Of a stretch of DNA of 64,000 bases, positions 1 to 15,100 are shown one piece after another. The DNA comes from Linyphia triangularis (lineage: Eukaryota > Arthropoda > Arachnida > Araneae > Linyphiidae): the NCBI GenBank assembly GCA_963978545.1, contig OZ021726.1:54226959-54290958 (forward strand), given 5' to 3'. Position 1 is the stretch's first letter; each line of letters starts with the position of its first letter. Under the pieces are notes generated by a model. It saw only the letters and a program-made list of their open reading frames with translations, had not been told where the DNA came from and searched no databases. The translations under genes were made by a program, and so were the position numbers.

Positions 1-424
1 TTGCAGCATTTTGTGTCAATCAAAGCAGTACTTGTTCATTTTTTTGCATTTTATCGCTCTGAGCTAAACTTTTGGAAGTGAGTGTAAGATTAATAGGTTA
101 AATACTTTAGTAAAAAAATTCTTTCACTTCAATAAACATATGGTTAATCCTGAGCCAGTTTATCGATTCAAAATCCCATTGTTTCATTGCGAAGAAGAAA
201 CAACAGATTTTTGATTTATTAGGTATATTTTATTTTCAGCCGAATTGTATAATCCCATCCATTGTTAAAAATTCTGCAGAGTATCAAAAACTAAAATTGT
301 AAAACCACAGTGATGAGAAAGAAGTAAGCCAGATGGCAATATCAACAAGTTTTTTGTGTGCAGATGTTAGTAATTTAGTCAACTGTATTGCATATCTTGT
401 AGCAATTATAAAAGTTTACATTAC
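1..424. other. Intron sequence at the left edge, nothing recognised
   Basis: AT-rich sequence downstream of exon 33. I looked for a further minus-strand exon with borders and matching phase and did not find one, so the next exon is probably outside the window. Confidence 0.5.
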
Positions 425-525
425 CTTGATATGCAGACTGGAATCTGAAGAAGAAAGCTCCCGGTCTCCATGGCAATCCCCATCCATTTCTTTAAGCTGC
501 ATTAGTCTCTTTTTTAGGATATTCA
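425..525 (-). CDS. RhoGEF exon 33, residues 1023-1056, last exon in the window
   Basis: It encodes NILKKRLMQLKEMDGDCHGD then RELSSSDSSLHIK. Acceptor TGTTTTAG, donor GTAATG. Enters in phase 1, leaves in phase 0. A phase-symmetric exon between this and exon 32 cannot be excluded. The downstream exon is not visible in bases 1-424. Confidence 0.75.
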
Positions 526-3500
526 CTAAAACACAATTAAGTAACAAAACTTAGAACTAATTGTATGTATTATCAGCAATGTATGAAAACTTAAGCATTT
601 ATAGAATACTGGACGTTTTTTTAGGCAAAGTATGAAACAATTAATATTTCACATATTTTTAGGGCATTTTATAGAATGCCAAATCGCAAACTGAAAAAGT
701 ATGAAAAACATCTTCGATTTGTTTCAACAACGATTCTAAACTTATACTGTAGAACATTATTTAGGTTGAAAATTTGCGAAAGGGGGGGGGGGGGGGGGGG
801 GATAAGGATTGCCTTCCATAAATTCTTTCAAGAAGAAATTGAAACCACTTCCTCTTAAATAGAATACAAAATCTCCTATCAGGCAGGTGGCAACCATTGC
901 AAGACTATCTGTCATGATCATCACCTTGTCTAGTTTAAAACGAGAAGCTACATACTAAGATCACCTACATGCTAGGCAAGAATTTTGTTTCTTAATCCAC
1001 GAGTTGAGCTATCTTTTCACGTAAGTTAAGCAGTAAAAATAGATATTTCAAATAAAATACTTTAAATACATCTGATATTAATCACAGAATTTTATAATAT
1101 TCCACAGTTGAAAGCACCATACTCTACTATTCACATTTTCGATCTTACAACTATAATAAAAATTAGGAGCCAAAGTTAGACCTTAAACAGCCAAGAAACA
1201 GATATTCTCTGTGAATCTCAAAAATATTTGAAAATTGAAATCCCGACTGAGTTTCTTCATCAGGGAGCTTGAACCCAGTCGGGATTTCAATATATGCGTT
1301 TCTGAAATGCGATTGATATAATATATCAATCCCATTCAAGCCCCTACGCATCAAGCCGCATAGACAAGAAGTAAAAAATATTCACAAATATTATACTGAA
1401 ACGTACCTGGTAAACCAGATTTAAAAAAAAAATCGCTGTTGTCAAAGTTTAATCCCCACGTTGATTTGAAATTAACCCAGTCCAGCACCAATAGTTTAAG
1501 TATTGAAAAATATAATTCCCAAAATAGCCCGCATAAAATATTTAAAACTGCACTGCTATCTATATTCCACAAAAAAAAATGGAAAAAAGTTTTAAAATGA
1601 ACTATTTAGAACAGTTAGGGCTATTTAACTGGATTTCAATATCATCCGAACATTGGAATCAGAAACCAAGAGAAGAAATTTCAAAAAGATTAAAATTCAA
1701 AAATATATTTAGTAAATCCATTTTTCTCAAATTGTCCCTAAAAATCCCAAAAGCCAAATTAAAATCCATAGCATTATTGCAAATACTCTTAATTCTATTT
1801 AGTTGTGTTTAATAAATATTTCTAAAAATCATGAAATTTAAATTGCTATTAAAACTCGAAAGACAAATAACTTCAAAATTAAAATCCTGTCTTTTGTCAT
1901 AAACCCCAATATTTACTGAATTATCAGTTATCTTTAAATTTAAATACTGTGCGTTCTTGTAATTATTATTATTATTTTTTTTTTTTTTTTCAAAATCAAA
2001 TGCTTTAGGTCAATCTCTATAATTTTGTCCAAATCATTGAAATTATTTACTTTAGGGACAATTTGAGGAAAAATGGATTTACTAAATATTTTGAATTTTC
2101 GTCTTTTTGAAATTTCTTTCTTCTCTTGGTTTCTGATTCCAATGTTCGGGCGATATTGAAATCAAGTTAAATAGTCCTAACTGGTCTAAATAGTTCATTT
2201 AAAAACTTTTTCTCATTTTTTTTGTGGAACATAGATGGCAGTGCAGTTTTAAATGTTTTATGCAGGCTATTTTGGGAATTAAATTTTTCAATACTTAAAC
2301 TCTTAATCTAGACTGGGTTCATTTCGAATCAATGTAGGGATTAAACTTCAGATGACAGCGATTTTGTTAAGTTTGATTTACAAGATACGTTTCAATACAG
2401 TGTTTGTGGATATTTTTTACTTCTTGTCTATCTGGCTAGATGCTTAGGGACTTAAATGTGACTGATATATTATATCAATCACATTTCAGAAACGCATCCA
2501 TTAAAATCCTGACTGGGTTCCCTCTGACGAAGAAACTCAGTCAGGATTTCAAATATTTTTAAGATTCATATTTTAATCTGTTTTTTAGCTGTTTAAGGTG
2601 TGTTTGGCTCCGAATTTTTATTCCATTTGTAGGATTGCATTGCACATTCTGTTTTCATGTAGCATTGCACTGAGTGTGTGCAATGGCTTTCTAACTTCTT
2701 ATATAATTTTAACTTAAGTTTAAAAGTTTTGATGTTTCTACAATAGATTTTTATAACTTTATTAATTTTGATAATCACCTTTTCAAGTTATAGATGTAAG
2801 AAGAAACAAATAAAGAAGAAATATATAAAAAAAGTTTTTATTATAAATCCTTTATATGCATTGTAAATTTTTATATTTATTAACAAAGCGCTGCTTCTGC
2901 TGCCGGCGTGTGCCTGATGTTAGCATCTAATTTTAAATAAAAACAACTTTATCAGCAAAACATGCGGTAAACTACTTTTCAAAATTTATTAATTAAATAT
3001 TAATGTGAATTTATGTACTCACATCCAGATATCTTTTATTTATTATGAATCAAATAATTTTATTATTTATTTATTTAAATAATTTTGGCAACAGGAAAGA
3101 GTTTCTTCAATGATCAGTTAAATGCTATTTCAGCGCGATTGAATGACAGCAAGTTGGTTTATTAGTATTTTGTAAAAGCGACCTTTTAATGACATTCATA
3201 GCCTCCAAAATTTGTTAGAATACATCAAATCTATCTGTCAAGTTTCAGCCTGACTGGATGACGGCAAGAAGGTTAATTAGGCCTCCACAGATTTGCCAGC
3301 CATCGACATACCCAGCCAACCACCCACACACAAAATTGAAGTTAATATACAGGATTTAAAAAGGGACCCACCTTTGTCAGTTACTTCTCTACCAGAATTG
3401 TCAAAGCCTCCGAATGTTTCGGCTCGCTTCGGCAGGACAGGAGACATGTTCGCTGAAGTGGTGCACTCCACAGAATTGGAGTAAGGATTTGTATCGAAGT

Positions 3501-6500
3501 ATAGCATTCGACTAGCAATATTGCACGCTGGAAAATCATAAAATATGATAAGTTCAAATGAAATAATGTTTGTGTGAAGAGATATGGTTTAATAGTTAAC
3601 ATATAGACTCAATAAGGCACATTGAATATTATTTAAACTGAAGGATGATTTTTAAATTTGATTTACGAAATAAAAAGTAGGAACTGTTAATGCCTGTAAC
3701 CGGAATGAAATTATGTTTGGGTAACTGTCAAACACTTCATATTTCTAAAATTTGGATTTTTCTAGAGTTATTTTTAATTCATGGTAGCAAGATTGTTTTA
3801 AAGATATCTCAAGCCCACACTTAAAGCAAAAAACTAACAGAACATTTTCATGACATAAAAAAAATATTGTGGTAAACTATTTTTTTTGTTCCAAATAGTG
3901 ATATTAAAAATCAGCTCGTAAAATAAAACAATTAATTTGTAATAATACTGTGATTCAACTTGTAATTTTTTAGTTAAAAGAAATAGTTAGGTTTATACCT
4001 TGGTCTAAATTTGACATCAGTAGATTTTCCGTTTCTTCTTCACTTTTTTGTAAAAACTGATGTAAATCTACCTGGAAGAAATATATGAATTTCGGTTTTG
4101 TATTAATTAAAACACCATATCAACTAAACACAATGACTACATAAATAGGAAAATGGTCTTCAATATTGCTATTAAGGTTGGTACAGTATAACACATCAAT
4201 ATAATCCTTCAAATCAAATTTTGTTCTGAAGATTTCAAAACATATGTGATTGTGTTAAGGAATTGCTCTGCTCTGAGATGTAATGGGGTTGTTTTTTTCC
4301 CTTTCGGTCGCGCGCTGATTCTGTTGTTGTGGGGGGGGGGGGGGTCGAAAAAGGGTGGAATATCTTCCCTAAGTGGTGAAAAATTCAAGTTTGAGGGGTT
4401 CAATGAGGGAGCGCGTGGACTGTTGCAGGGTGGAAAGAAAAAAGAGACGGGAAGAAAGATTTGACGAAGGAGGTAGATTCTTCTTGGCGCTGCTGATACG
4501 TCGCCCTTGGAAACCAGAGCCCGTTGAGACCCTGACCTCTGGGACTGCCCTTCCAGCCACCATCGTCTGTTTTATAATTGGAAAAGCCTAATATTCAAGA
4601 GAAATCAGCTACGAGCCCAGGGAATCAGCTTATGCCCAGGAACGCCTATTAATATAGTGAACCGCCATCTTTTCAAAGGACATCGCTTCAACACCAGAGA
4701 GTCCTAAATCCACAGACTGAAGCTGGTTATGCCACCACTCCCCATCCACCGACTCCACAACAGGAGTCCTACCTTTTTTTGACTCTTTAGACAAGCTAAG
4801 TTTTCATACTTGTTTTTTCTTTTTACAATACTCACTAGTTCTACAAAATTGAACTTTTACATTTAATTAACTTCCGTCCCCAATTATATCCACGAGTTGA
4901 GCAATTCCCCTTTTGGGCCGCTAGTGCCCTGTAAATTTGTCAAGATGTATGCATATATTTAAACCAAATTCTAAACACTTAAATAACAAAAATATTGTGT
5001 ATACAATTTATTGTGTATTATTATTTGAGAACTATTATTGCATTTTTACCTTTTACCTGTGTTATACTTTATTATTATTTTATTGGCCACTATGCGATTC
5101 CCTTTTCCTGTCACAACAGCGGGCAGAACTACTGATTCAGAATGTTGAGGGATCATGTCTTGTATATTTTCAACTAACTTCTATTCTTGGTAGTATAGTT
5201 TAACCAAGTTTTAACTTTCTATTTTTTTGTAACCAAGATATTTTACTAGTCTTAGACGATACCCCTTTCTTGAATGGAGAACTCAATAAAATTCAGTTTT
5301 AATATTTAAGAAGTTTTCTTAAATTTGTATGTCTAATTAGGAGTTGACTGATAAATTTACAAAACAATCATGACAGTCAAAAGTTAAAAATATCATGCCT
5401 TCCTGATTACTTTTTTTTAATGCATTTTGGTGAACCAAAAAGTTAGTCATGTATCTGTTTACTTTTGAGTAAAATAAAAAAAAATATTTCCATCATTCAT
5501 TAGATGCTGTCTCATTGCATTGTTGTTTTGCAACATTGATTTGAGTAGACCAATTGCAAAATCGTCAATAAACATACAAAAATCTTAAATTCGAGTTATG
5601 GCAACCATATTGTTTGATATTTTCTTCTTAACACCAATAGCACAAAATGATCTTTATAAAAAAAATCCCCTTTAAGTTATGAAGGGTTATATACCATGAT
5701 TTGTTTAGAACCCAATGAAGAAAAAAAAAAAAATTTCTTCACTCCTGCAAAATCATTTGAAATGCATATAGCTAGTTTTGTAATTGAGAATTACTAAACT
5801 TTATAAGGGAACTTACATTTGGCAGTTTGTGTTTATCAAAACCCAGCAATTCCTAAAATTGTATAAAAGAAAATAAGTTCATATTTATAAAGAAGGTAAG
5901 AAAGGCATATCATGTAACAATTTGTTTTTAACCGTTTCTTTTTAAACTGAAAAACATGACACATGAGGGTAGGCTAGAAAAATATATATTAACCAAAATT
6001 CAAAATCATAGCATTAGGCTAATATTAAAACATGGAGAAGCAGTCTAAATTAAAATAATTAGATGATTGTGAAATTTTTATGATTTACAATGACTAATAA
6101 TATATAATCATTATAATAAATAAAGTATGCAACTTACCAATACTTGATACATTGCTTTTAATTTATCTTCACACAGTGTCACAATTTCGACATCTTTTTC
6201 TTGCATTGTTGCTTTAAAATTAGAATAGAAATGATATTTAAATGAAGAAATATTCAACAAAGAACAGTAATGGTATAAAATAGTTAAGTTTCCTAATTAA
6301 GATGCAAATTTTTTCAAGGCATTTTTAAATACATAGCCCAGAAATCCATAAATAATTCAGAAAAATTTAAATATAACAGACAACATTGCAATTTTATCAG
6401 AATAGACTATCAGTGTTCACTTTTCTGTGTCTTCAAATAATAATATATACAACAGATTTCTCTATAAGTGGAATGATCCGAGATATTTTAATAGTGAATA

Positions 6501-9094
6501 GAAACAAACTATTCAAAACTAATTACAAACCATTACAACCATTTACAAACATGGTAAAACAATTTTAAGTGGTTAAAAAGTGGGCATCAAAATATAAACT
6601 GGGCATTTAAAAAATGTTTAAAAAAATGTAAAATAAAAATTAAACTTGCATTGCTATTTCAATATTCAGTTGGTAATAACTTATGAATTATATTTGCTAA
6701 TTTGTTTTTCATAGCTTACATATAGCATTTTAGTTTTCTATTAAAACTTGTCTGATGTTAAGTCATTCTATTGGGCTCTTATGGATATTTTAGCCACTGC
6801 TATTTATACGAAACTTATTAGTTCACACCTTCTTAGGATGTGATTGCCAATCCATTTAAGAATCAATGTGTGCCTAATTATTTGATATAAATCTATTTAA
6901 GATAAAATAATTACCACATAATTCTGAGATTTTGGAAGTAGTATCATCTTCTAAAATCTGGTCTCCATCTGCTTTATCACCAATATGAGCAGCAGCTCTG
7001 GCTTCTGTAAGTAAATAATTAAGGTAAATATAAATAGTTTATAAACATCTTAAAAATATGCCTCATCAAAGGCAATATTCAACTATGAGTATAATCATGT
7101 GAATTTACTTATTACAAAAAGTAACATAGTTAAAAAAGTAAAGCTTTATCTCATAAATGCAGATAGGATATTGGCACATAGGAACAGATACACTATATAT
7201 AAGAACAAGTGTAGTTCCTAAAACCCCTAAAAATGACCTTTTATACAAAAGAGAAATTCTAAATAGTTTCTATTCCAGTCATTCTATAGTAGATAACCTT
7301 GAATACGGTCTCTGTGGGCCTTAAGCCTACAGAAAGTTTTTAAGCATTGTTTTCTTTGAGCATAAGTCCATTGAATCCTGTGCCATGCCTTTAAGTGTCA
7401 ATAGAGGCACATTTATCAATCGGATAAAATTTTTATAAAGCTTGACGAGATAAATTCTACTGTACTCATAACTCTATTTTTCAAATTTTGGTGCTTATTT
7501 GGTTTTTGTATTTTGCTGTCCAACTAGAAACATGTTTCAAAATACAGCGATTAACTTTGTATTTTATCTCGTCAAACTTTATAAAAATTTTAAGATATCA
7601 AGACGCTATTAAAAATTGAAGGAACTAATCACAAAGCTAATAAGTGTTATTCACTGTGAGTCAATTAAGATGAGATTCTTTTCTTCCACTTTCCAAGGAC
7701 CATTCTAAAGATGTTTCCTTCAAAACCTACAGAAGAATTACCTCTGGAAGCTATTGCCACTGAATCCCTGATGATCTGCAGCCACTGCTTTTTGTCTTTT
7801 GGTGAGAATGCAAGCATTTCGTACATTTCTGGGTCGCTTGGATTGGAGGAGATGAGGTACAGACCACGACTGTTTTGCCCAGCCTTTTCCCTCACAAGCA
7901 ATTTGGGAAGGGATATGACAGCAGCCTGCAAAATAATTAGTATTTTTTATAGAAAAAATAAGCAAAAAATGCATATTAAAATTACAAAAACACTTATAAA
8001 TTCATGTTCTAAAATGAAAAAAGGTTTCAGAATAGAAAAGTATTTATTTTTGTGTGTTGTATATTTGGGATTGAAACAATTTTTTTTAATCCCTTCAACA
8101 ATTAAAAATTAAGTTATGTTAGTACTTGTCAGAAGAATATATCACCTTGGTGTATGCAACGCTATATCAATGACATAGCTTTCTGAAGTGCTTCTGTATA
8201 ATTTACTACTGCAAAGGTGACATCTTGTTTTGTTTTTGGAATTCAGCATGACAACCTGTTGTTACTATGTATGTTTGTGATTTGGAGAACTATGAAACAT
8301 TTATTTTGCAGTTTGCGTTTTAACCTTTTTAATCAGTGGTTCAGAACGTTTCCGGTAGTTACAACAAATACCCAGTCCTTGATATGATTCTTAGTTTATA
8401 TGAAAATAGACAGAATTGAGATTTCATCAAATACATAACTAAAAACTATAACCAGCAAACATAAAATATTTATACTTGTACAGTACAATAAAATGAAAAC
8501 AAACTGTTTTGTTACAAATATAGTTTCAGAAAATTTCATTTTTAAACAAGATTTCATTTGTTTAAAAAAAGAACAAAGTAACTTAATAAAATAAAACTCA
8601 GAATAAATTTCTATTAAAAAATAATTACCTTGTTATCTAAAGATGCAAAAGTGTATTTTTGGTTGCTTTCTTGTAGAAGAACTATTACATCAGATAGAAT
8701 GATCATATGTATATCTGTAATGCAAAAACAATTGTGAACCTTTAGTCTTACAAAAACAAATAATCTACATAGTATATCAGGATATATTGTATAACAAAAA
8801 CATACAAAATGAAACAAACCTATAACTTTTCCTCTAGCACTTTTCCATTCTAAAGTTCCTTCAAATCTAAGTTTACGGTTATCACATAATAAATCGGATT
8901 TCTGAAAAAAAAAAAATTACCATTTTAAATAGATTTAAAATTTAAAAAAAGTCAAAGTATAATTTAATTTGAAATAAGTGTTTGAGAATAAAGCAAACAG
9001 TTAAAAGTTCTTATAAAATTCAATTGAAACTGATAAAAAACCTATTACATGCCAAACGTAATAATAAATTTTATGTGGAAATTTTATAACAAAA

Positions 9095-9130
<36 letters not shown>

Positions 9131-12100
9131 GTTTGCATTAAAATTATTATGCACTTTCATTTATTGAAACATTTAGAATTCAGACATATTGCTAATATAA
9201 ATATGAACATACACTCGGGTTTATTAATCATTAATTTCCTATTACAGAGAGTTCATTCCCAAAAATAGGTACTGCTTGATTTTCACAGTCCTCGTTATCA
9301 AAAAATTGCTACAATAACATTATCGCTAAGTTTAAGCTATTCAGTAAAGATAAGCGGAAGTGAGCATGCTTAGGGTTGACCAACCTTGAACTTTTTCTTT
9401 CGAAAAAATGCAGTTGATTTTGCATCAATCCTATTATAAATTTCCAATAGTCTTGTCTCCCTATCTTTTTCAGCTACAGCTGAGTTCACTTGCTCAACAA
9501 TATCCTATACATAAATAAGAAATACAGTTACTACAAATACAACAGTTCTTTTCAAATGCATTGGAATAAACTTACTCAAAATGTTACCTTAATATTGATA
9601 AGAGCCTTATGTAAATGTTCCGTTTCCATTTTATTATCTACAAGATAGAGAATAAAGAATATTATAAATTGATTTAAAAATACAGAAACAATCAGAAAGT
9701 GATCAAAGATCTAAGCCGTCATAATCTGTCATCTAACTGATTTAGAGATTGACTGTAAATGTATAAAATCTTTGAAACAAATCATATGCCACAAAGGAAA
9801 GTGTCACAAATAAGAAAATTCCTGAAGGACTGAATAACGATCATGGCGTTTATGACATCACAGTTACATGATTTTACTTAAAATGCTTATAGCCATTTTT
9901 TTTTTGCTCAAATCATGACTTTCCATGACAAAATTTACCAAATGACCAAATTTAGGACTTCCCATGACATTTCCTGACTTTACATGTGTGCAGAAACCCT
10001 GGACTCAACTAGTTTCTAGTCAATAGATAAAAAAATGCTACAAATTACAAGATATGATGCCACTAAATTAGATAAGTCAAAACACCAGTAATTTATTATT
10101 ACCCATAATATTGAACAATGCATAGTTAAAACTTAATACAATTTTAATATTTTGCAATCACAACGTATAACCACGAGTATGAGTATTCAAGTTCAGGCTG
10201 TTTAAGGGCAAAACAATTTAAATTTTCTTGGATTCCCATCACATGTACTTAAATAATTATTTTTTAAGTTGTCTAAAAATTATTGATGAAAGGTACAATA
10301 AAAAAATTAATACAAACATGTCTTCAATATTTTATTGGAATAGAAATGAAATTCTAGTGAAGTCAAGACAAGAAGTTAAATTATTCACTAAGGATAATTT
10401 TATTTATTGCTAAAATTATTTTGTAATATCTGAAATAAAACATATTCTCTGATGCCACAAAATGTTTTAAAAAATTTCCAATTAAGAAACTGTTTCTCCA
10501 GAATAATTATTTTTTATACTTTCTGATCATAATTCGTACAAGATTGCAATTAGAGAAACTAACTATACCTTTTGTTGTTTTGATTAGTGCATCAATGAGT
10601 AGAGGATATTTTGTTAGTCGCTGAGTTACTAGTAAAATGCATTCTGGGATACCTCTGGCTTTACAGAAAGGCTTAGATCCACATTTCTAAAGAAAAAATT
10701 TAATCAAAATCAAGCAAAGCTGACATTAGATAGAAAGTAACTATTACAAGATAAAAGTTACAATTAGATTAAAACATCATTTTACCTTGACAAAAGCCTG
10801 GAATTTCCTATCTGTCTTCAGAATGTCTTTATATAAAGAAAGAGCTTCTTTGTGTTGGCTGCAGAATTGGGAATAGTACAAACACAAATCGTCTGCGTTT
10901 TGGCCATCAAACTAAAAAAAAGAAAGAAAGAAAAATACTTATAGCCTCAGCAATTGAAGGGTATACAGGGTGGCTACAGAATTTGAGAAATAAAATTCCC
11001 TGATGTGCGCTATAATTCAAAAAGCCAAATAATGGAAAATTTAAAAAAAAACAAAAATTCAATAAGTAAATTTAATTTTAAATAATCAGAGTATAATTAA
11101 ATGCCAACCAAATAAATTACCATTACCAAAATAAATTTATGGTAAAAATCAAAACAAACATCTTTAGAGCTAGAGCATGAAAAAGAATGGAAAAGATTAA
11201 TTCAAAAATACAAAATTCACCAACTACAGCCATACTTGCTAACTTCAAGGTAAAGCATAACCAGTCCATTACTTTTCATTTTAATTTACAAAAATAACAC
11301 AAATAAAACATGTTATTTTCTTTAATATATGTCACACGCTATTTCCTGTTCATAGCATAGAAGCCGCGCTACTAAGTTATAGGATCATCAGAAATCTAAC
11401 AGAAATAATTGTTCCAGGCATAATAATGATCCCAGAAAAAAACAAAAAAAAAACGGAACATCAAAAGGCGGTTGTGGGCGGGATATCGATGGTTTGGCAT
11501 AGTTGCTGAGAGTAGAAAAATTTCGGAATTGTCATTCTCCCAGATCGGCCAAGTAGCCATTGAGGGCTTTTTAGACGGACTAAAAAAAGTACATGAAAAA
11601 AAAAACTGTATTCAACGCGATGTGATACAAGCCGAGGCAGATACTCGCACGGGGCATAAGAGAAGGGAAACTCAAAAATTCCCTGATTAAAGTGTAATTT
11701 TACAAAATTCCCTGACATTTCCAGAAGAGTGAAATTTCCTGATGTTTCCCAGATTTCCCTGAATTCCAGGTTCTGTAGCCACCCTGGTATAGATAATATC
11801 AATGATTGAATGTAAAAATCACTAAAATTAGAGGGCAAACAACAAAATTTTGATAAAAATGCAATCTGAAAAGTGGAAGAGTAACTGCTGCCTGGGACCA
11901 GAGGAAAAACAATCAGTCACCAAAAGTAGTTTTTGAGGAAACACTAATTCAAAATTTAGGTTCAAGTAATCTTGTATTTATCATGTATGTATGATAGTGC
12001 ATTTATGGTAAAATATCCGAAATCTGAACTTCAAAAATCCAGATCTTTTTTGCAATTTCTAACTTTAATTTTTTTTAAGGAAGTTCATCCATTTCCGAAA

Positions 12101-15100
12101 GTGATGACAATAAAAATGAAGTGGTTGAGGATAAAATTCCCATTGACCAGTTAGTTGAAGTGTTAGACACTCAATTAAAGGACTAGAGCAAAGAGACTAT
12201 TTCAGAATCTAAAATAATGGTGATTCACACAATTAATCAAAAGTTTTGAAACAGCTAACCTTAAAACAAATGTTTTTTGAAACCAAATAAAATTATACAA
12301 GGTTTTTCTTTATTCTAATTATATATTTTATTTCATTGATTTCATGTATGAATAATGACATGTTCTAAAATTTTCCTAAATCCGGAATCGCCGAAGGCCC
12401 TCGTAATTCTGGATTTGAGATACTCTACTGTACTTATATATACTATGCTAGATTTCATAATGCTATGTTACACAGTTCAAATAAAATATCAATAAAAAAT
12501 AAATCACTTGAAATTTAAATATTTGTGACTGATCCTTTTCCTCTTCTAGCCATCAATTTCAATAAGTTAAGGTAAGACAATGCAATTTCACTATTTAGAA
12601 TTGATAGTGTAGGCAAAATAAGTTTCCAAAATGATGATACATCTAGGTTACAAACTCATTACATGTCATCCAATAAATATTATTCAATTTGTTTTTTTCA
12701 ACTGCAAAAGTTACCTGCTGTAGTAAAACATCTCCAATATGTGAAACTACGGCCTCAATCCTCTGCCTTTCTCTAAGTTTTTGAAGGAAGTTCAGATGAT
12801 ACCTTAGAAGCTGTTCTAAATGTGGAAATAGTCTTTGAATCATATCTCGTGTATGGTTAAGTTCTTGTATCATACCTTTGGCAAAAACCTACGACAGAAA
12901 TATATTGATTAACAAGAAAGATTAAAGCATAAAAAATTAAATAGTAAACTATTTAATACAAATCAAAACTTAATTGCTTAGCCACACAAAATAATGTTTA
13001 TATATATAAACAACAGAAACTTTTTTTAAAGTAGGAATTACTTACCCTCTGCATGACTTTGAGAGTAAGACAATGATGTTTTTCAGTCAAAATAAGCTCT
13101 GAAATTTATAAGTCCAGCTATTAATTAAATACTGAGGAAAACATGTAAATTAAATGTTTAGTATTTGTATGCACTATAAAATTACTGAATTAGTATGCAC
13201 TATAAAAATATGTATTACGACTTTAATATAAAGTTAAGATAAAAAATGAAAATTTAAGAACAATACCATATATTGCTTCTTGTCGCTTCACATCTTTTTC
13301 TTTCAATTTTTTAAGAATCTGTAGGAATAAGAAATTAAATTTAGTTACATACACTCAACTTAAACTATCAAACTTTTTGCAAGGTCAATATTAAATAAAG
13401 AGCTAACATAGAAAAGGAACCACAATGTGGCTTTCTAAAAACAGGTTTCCCAAATAGTCATAACTGAAGTGATAAAACTACAAATACTATGAATATAAAC
13501 TCAATAAGAAAGCAATATTTTTTTATTTTTTTTAAAAAGTTGCTTATTTACATTTTACTTTTGTGAAAACAAATACCATCCTTTCTTATTATTAGAAGTT
13601 TTATCACTTAAAGTAACATTGAGTTAATATAAAGCAATTACATAAATACCATGTGTACATATCTCATCTAATTTTTCAATTTCTTATTAATTTAGTTAAA
13701 ACAATTGAGAATGACACAATTTTATTTGGCTTCATCAACAATAAATGTCACAAAAAGTGGAAGGGTTTTCCCACAATCTATCTATGAGCTAACTGGTCCC
13801 ACTTGATTGTCAAATCCCCAATCCTGCCCCAAAACATAGAAGTTTTGAATAACATATGACTTAGTAGGATAGAAATGCTACAAAACTCAATACCAAATAA
13901 CCAAAATTAATTGCCACAATTGCCTCACCATGAACAGTTTGTAGCATAATAACACTTTGAATTCTTTAAGGAGATCTAAATACCAAGTTGAATTTCCACT
14001 ATACAGTTCAAATGGGGGAAAAAGTGTTAAACAAGGATACGAGGCCAGTTGAAAACTTAAACTACAGTACGAAAAGTACAGCGACCAAAATGGATCTACA
14101 TTTATTTCATATCGCGCAAAATGTCCTCTAATGATTTATAATCTTTCCCCAATATGAAAGGAGAGTTGTCAAATAGGCCTCATATTAAAAATTTGAATTG
14201 AAATTATATATATTATTTTACGACGAGTTAGAAAAGTGAACCCAACATTGAAATGAAATTTTTTAATTATTCAACTGTTTTACCTTTTTATCCACTGTAC
14301 CATTCCAAGTTTCAGATTCCTCATCTAAAAGCTGAAGCATGGTGTCATCTTCAACATCACTTGCTCCTTGACTACCTTTAAAACATTAACGTTGCTGTCA
14401 AGTACAATGATAATGTTTTTTGACCCAGAAGATTAACTCTTAGAAGACTTTAACTGAAGATTTAAATTCAAAAAATTCCAATGCTCTATTTTAATAACAA
14501 AATATATTGTTCTTATGCTGCTAAATACATCATCAGATCTGATTAAAATTTCTAGAAATCAATAGCATTAGAAAAAAAAATTAATAATAGAAAGTGTTTG
14601 AGAAATAGAAGTTAGCAAAAAAAAAAAAAAAAAAAAAAAAATGCTCTAAATATGGGGATAAGTTTTCCTTGTTATTGAAATGAATATTTACTAAAGCCTG
14701 AATAAAAGCTCAAGAATGTAATAATGAAATAATGAATATTGATTAGATAAGGGCAAGATGAGTATTAATAATTGGTAAACTAAAACTGAGAATTGCTAGC
14801 TGAAAATAACTAAAATGTCATAAATACATCTAATTTTTTTTTTTTAAATTGATGATTAAGTGACAAAATGAGTGATAATAATAGCATTTACCATCTTCTA
14901 AAGATTCCATGGAAGCAGAATTGGTCTCAACCATACTGCAATAAATAAAATTAATATTAGAAATATATTTGATGTTAACTATTACAAATTCCATAAAAAA
15001 ACTTTTAAAGATATCTTTCATATAAAAATCAATAAACACAGTATTACGCATAAAAGTATTATTGATAAAAGTAATGTATACACAAAACTAGCACATTATT

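Noticed and set aside
1579..1812. Plus-strand 77-codon frame in the palindrome
   Set aside because: The opposite arm does not preserve the frame, and the composition is that of AT-rich DNA.
7711..8112. Plus-strand 133-codon open frame
   Set aside because: It is the complement of the PH-domain exon plus intron sequence. The minus strand has the recognisable protein.
11472..11838. Frames on both strands in the intron between exons 20 and 21
   Set aside because: They fall inside the 821-bp hAT-like element, lack transposase features, and no splice borders fit the RhoGEF.
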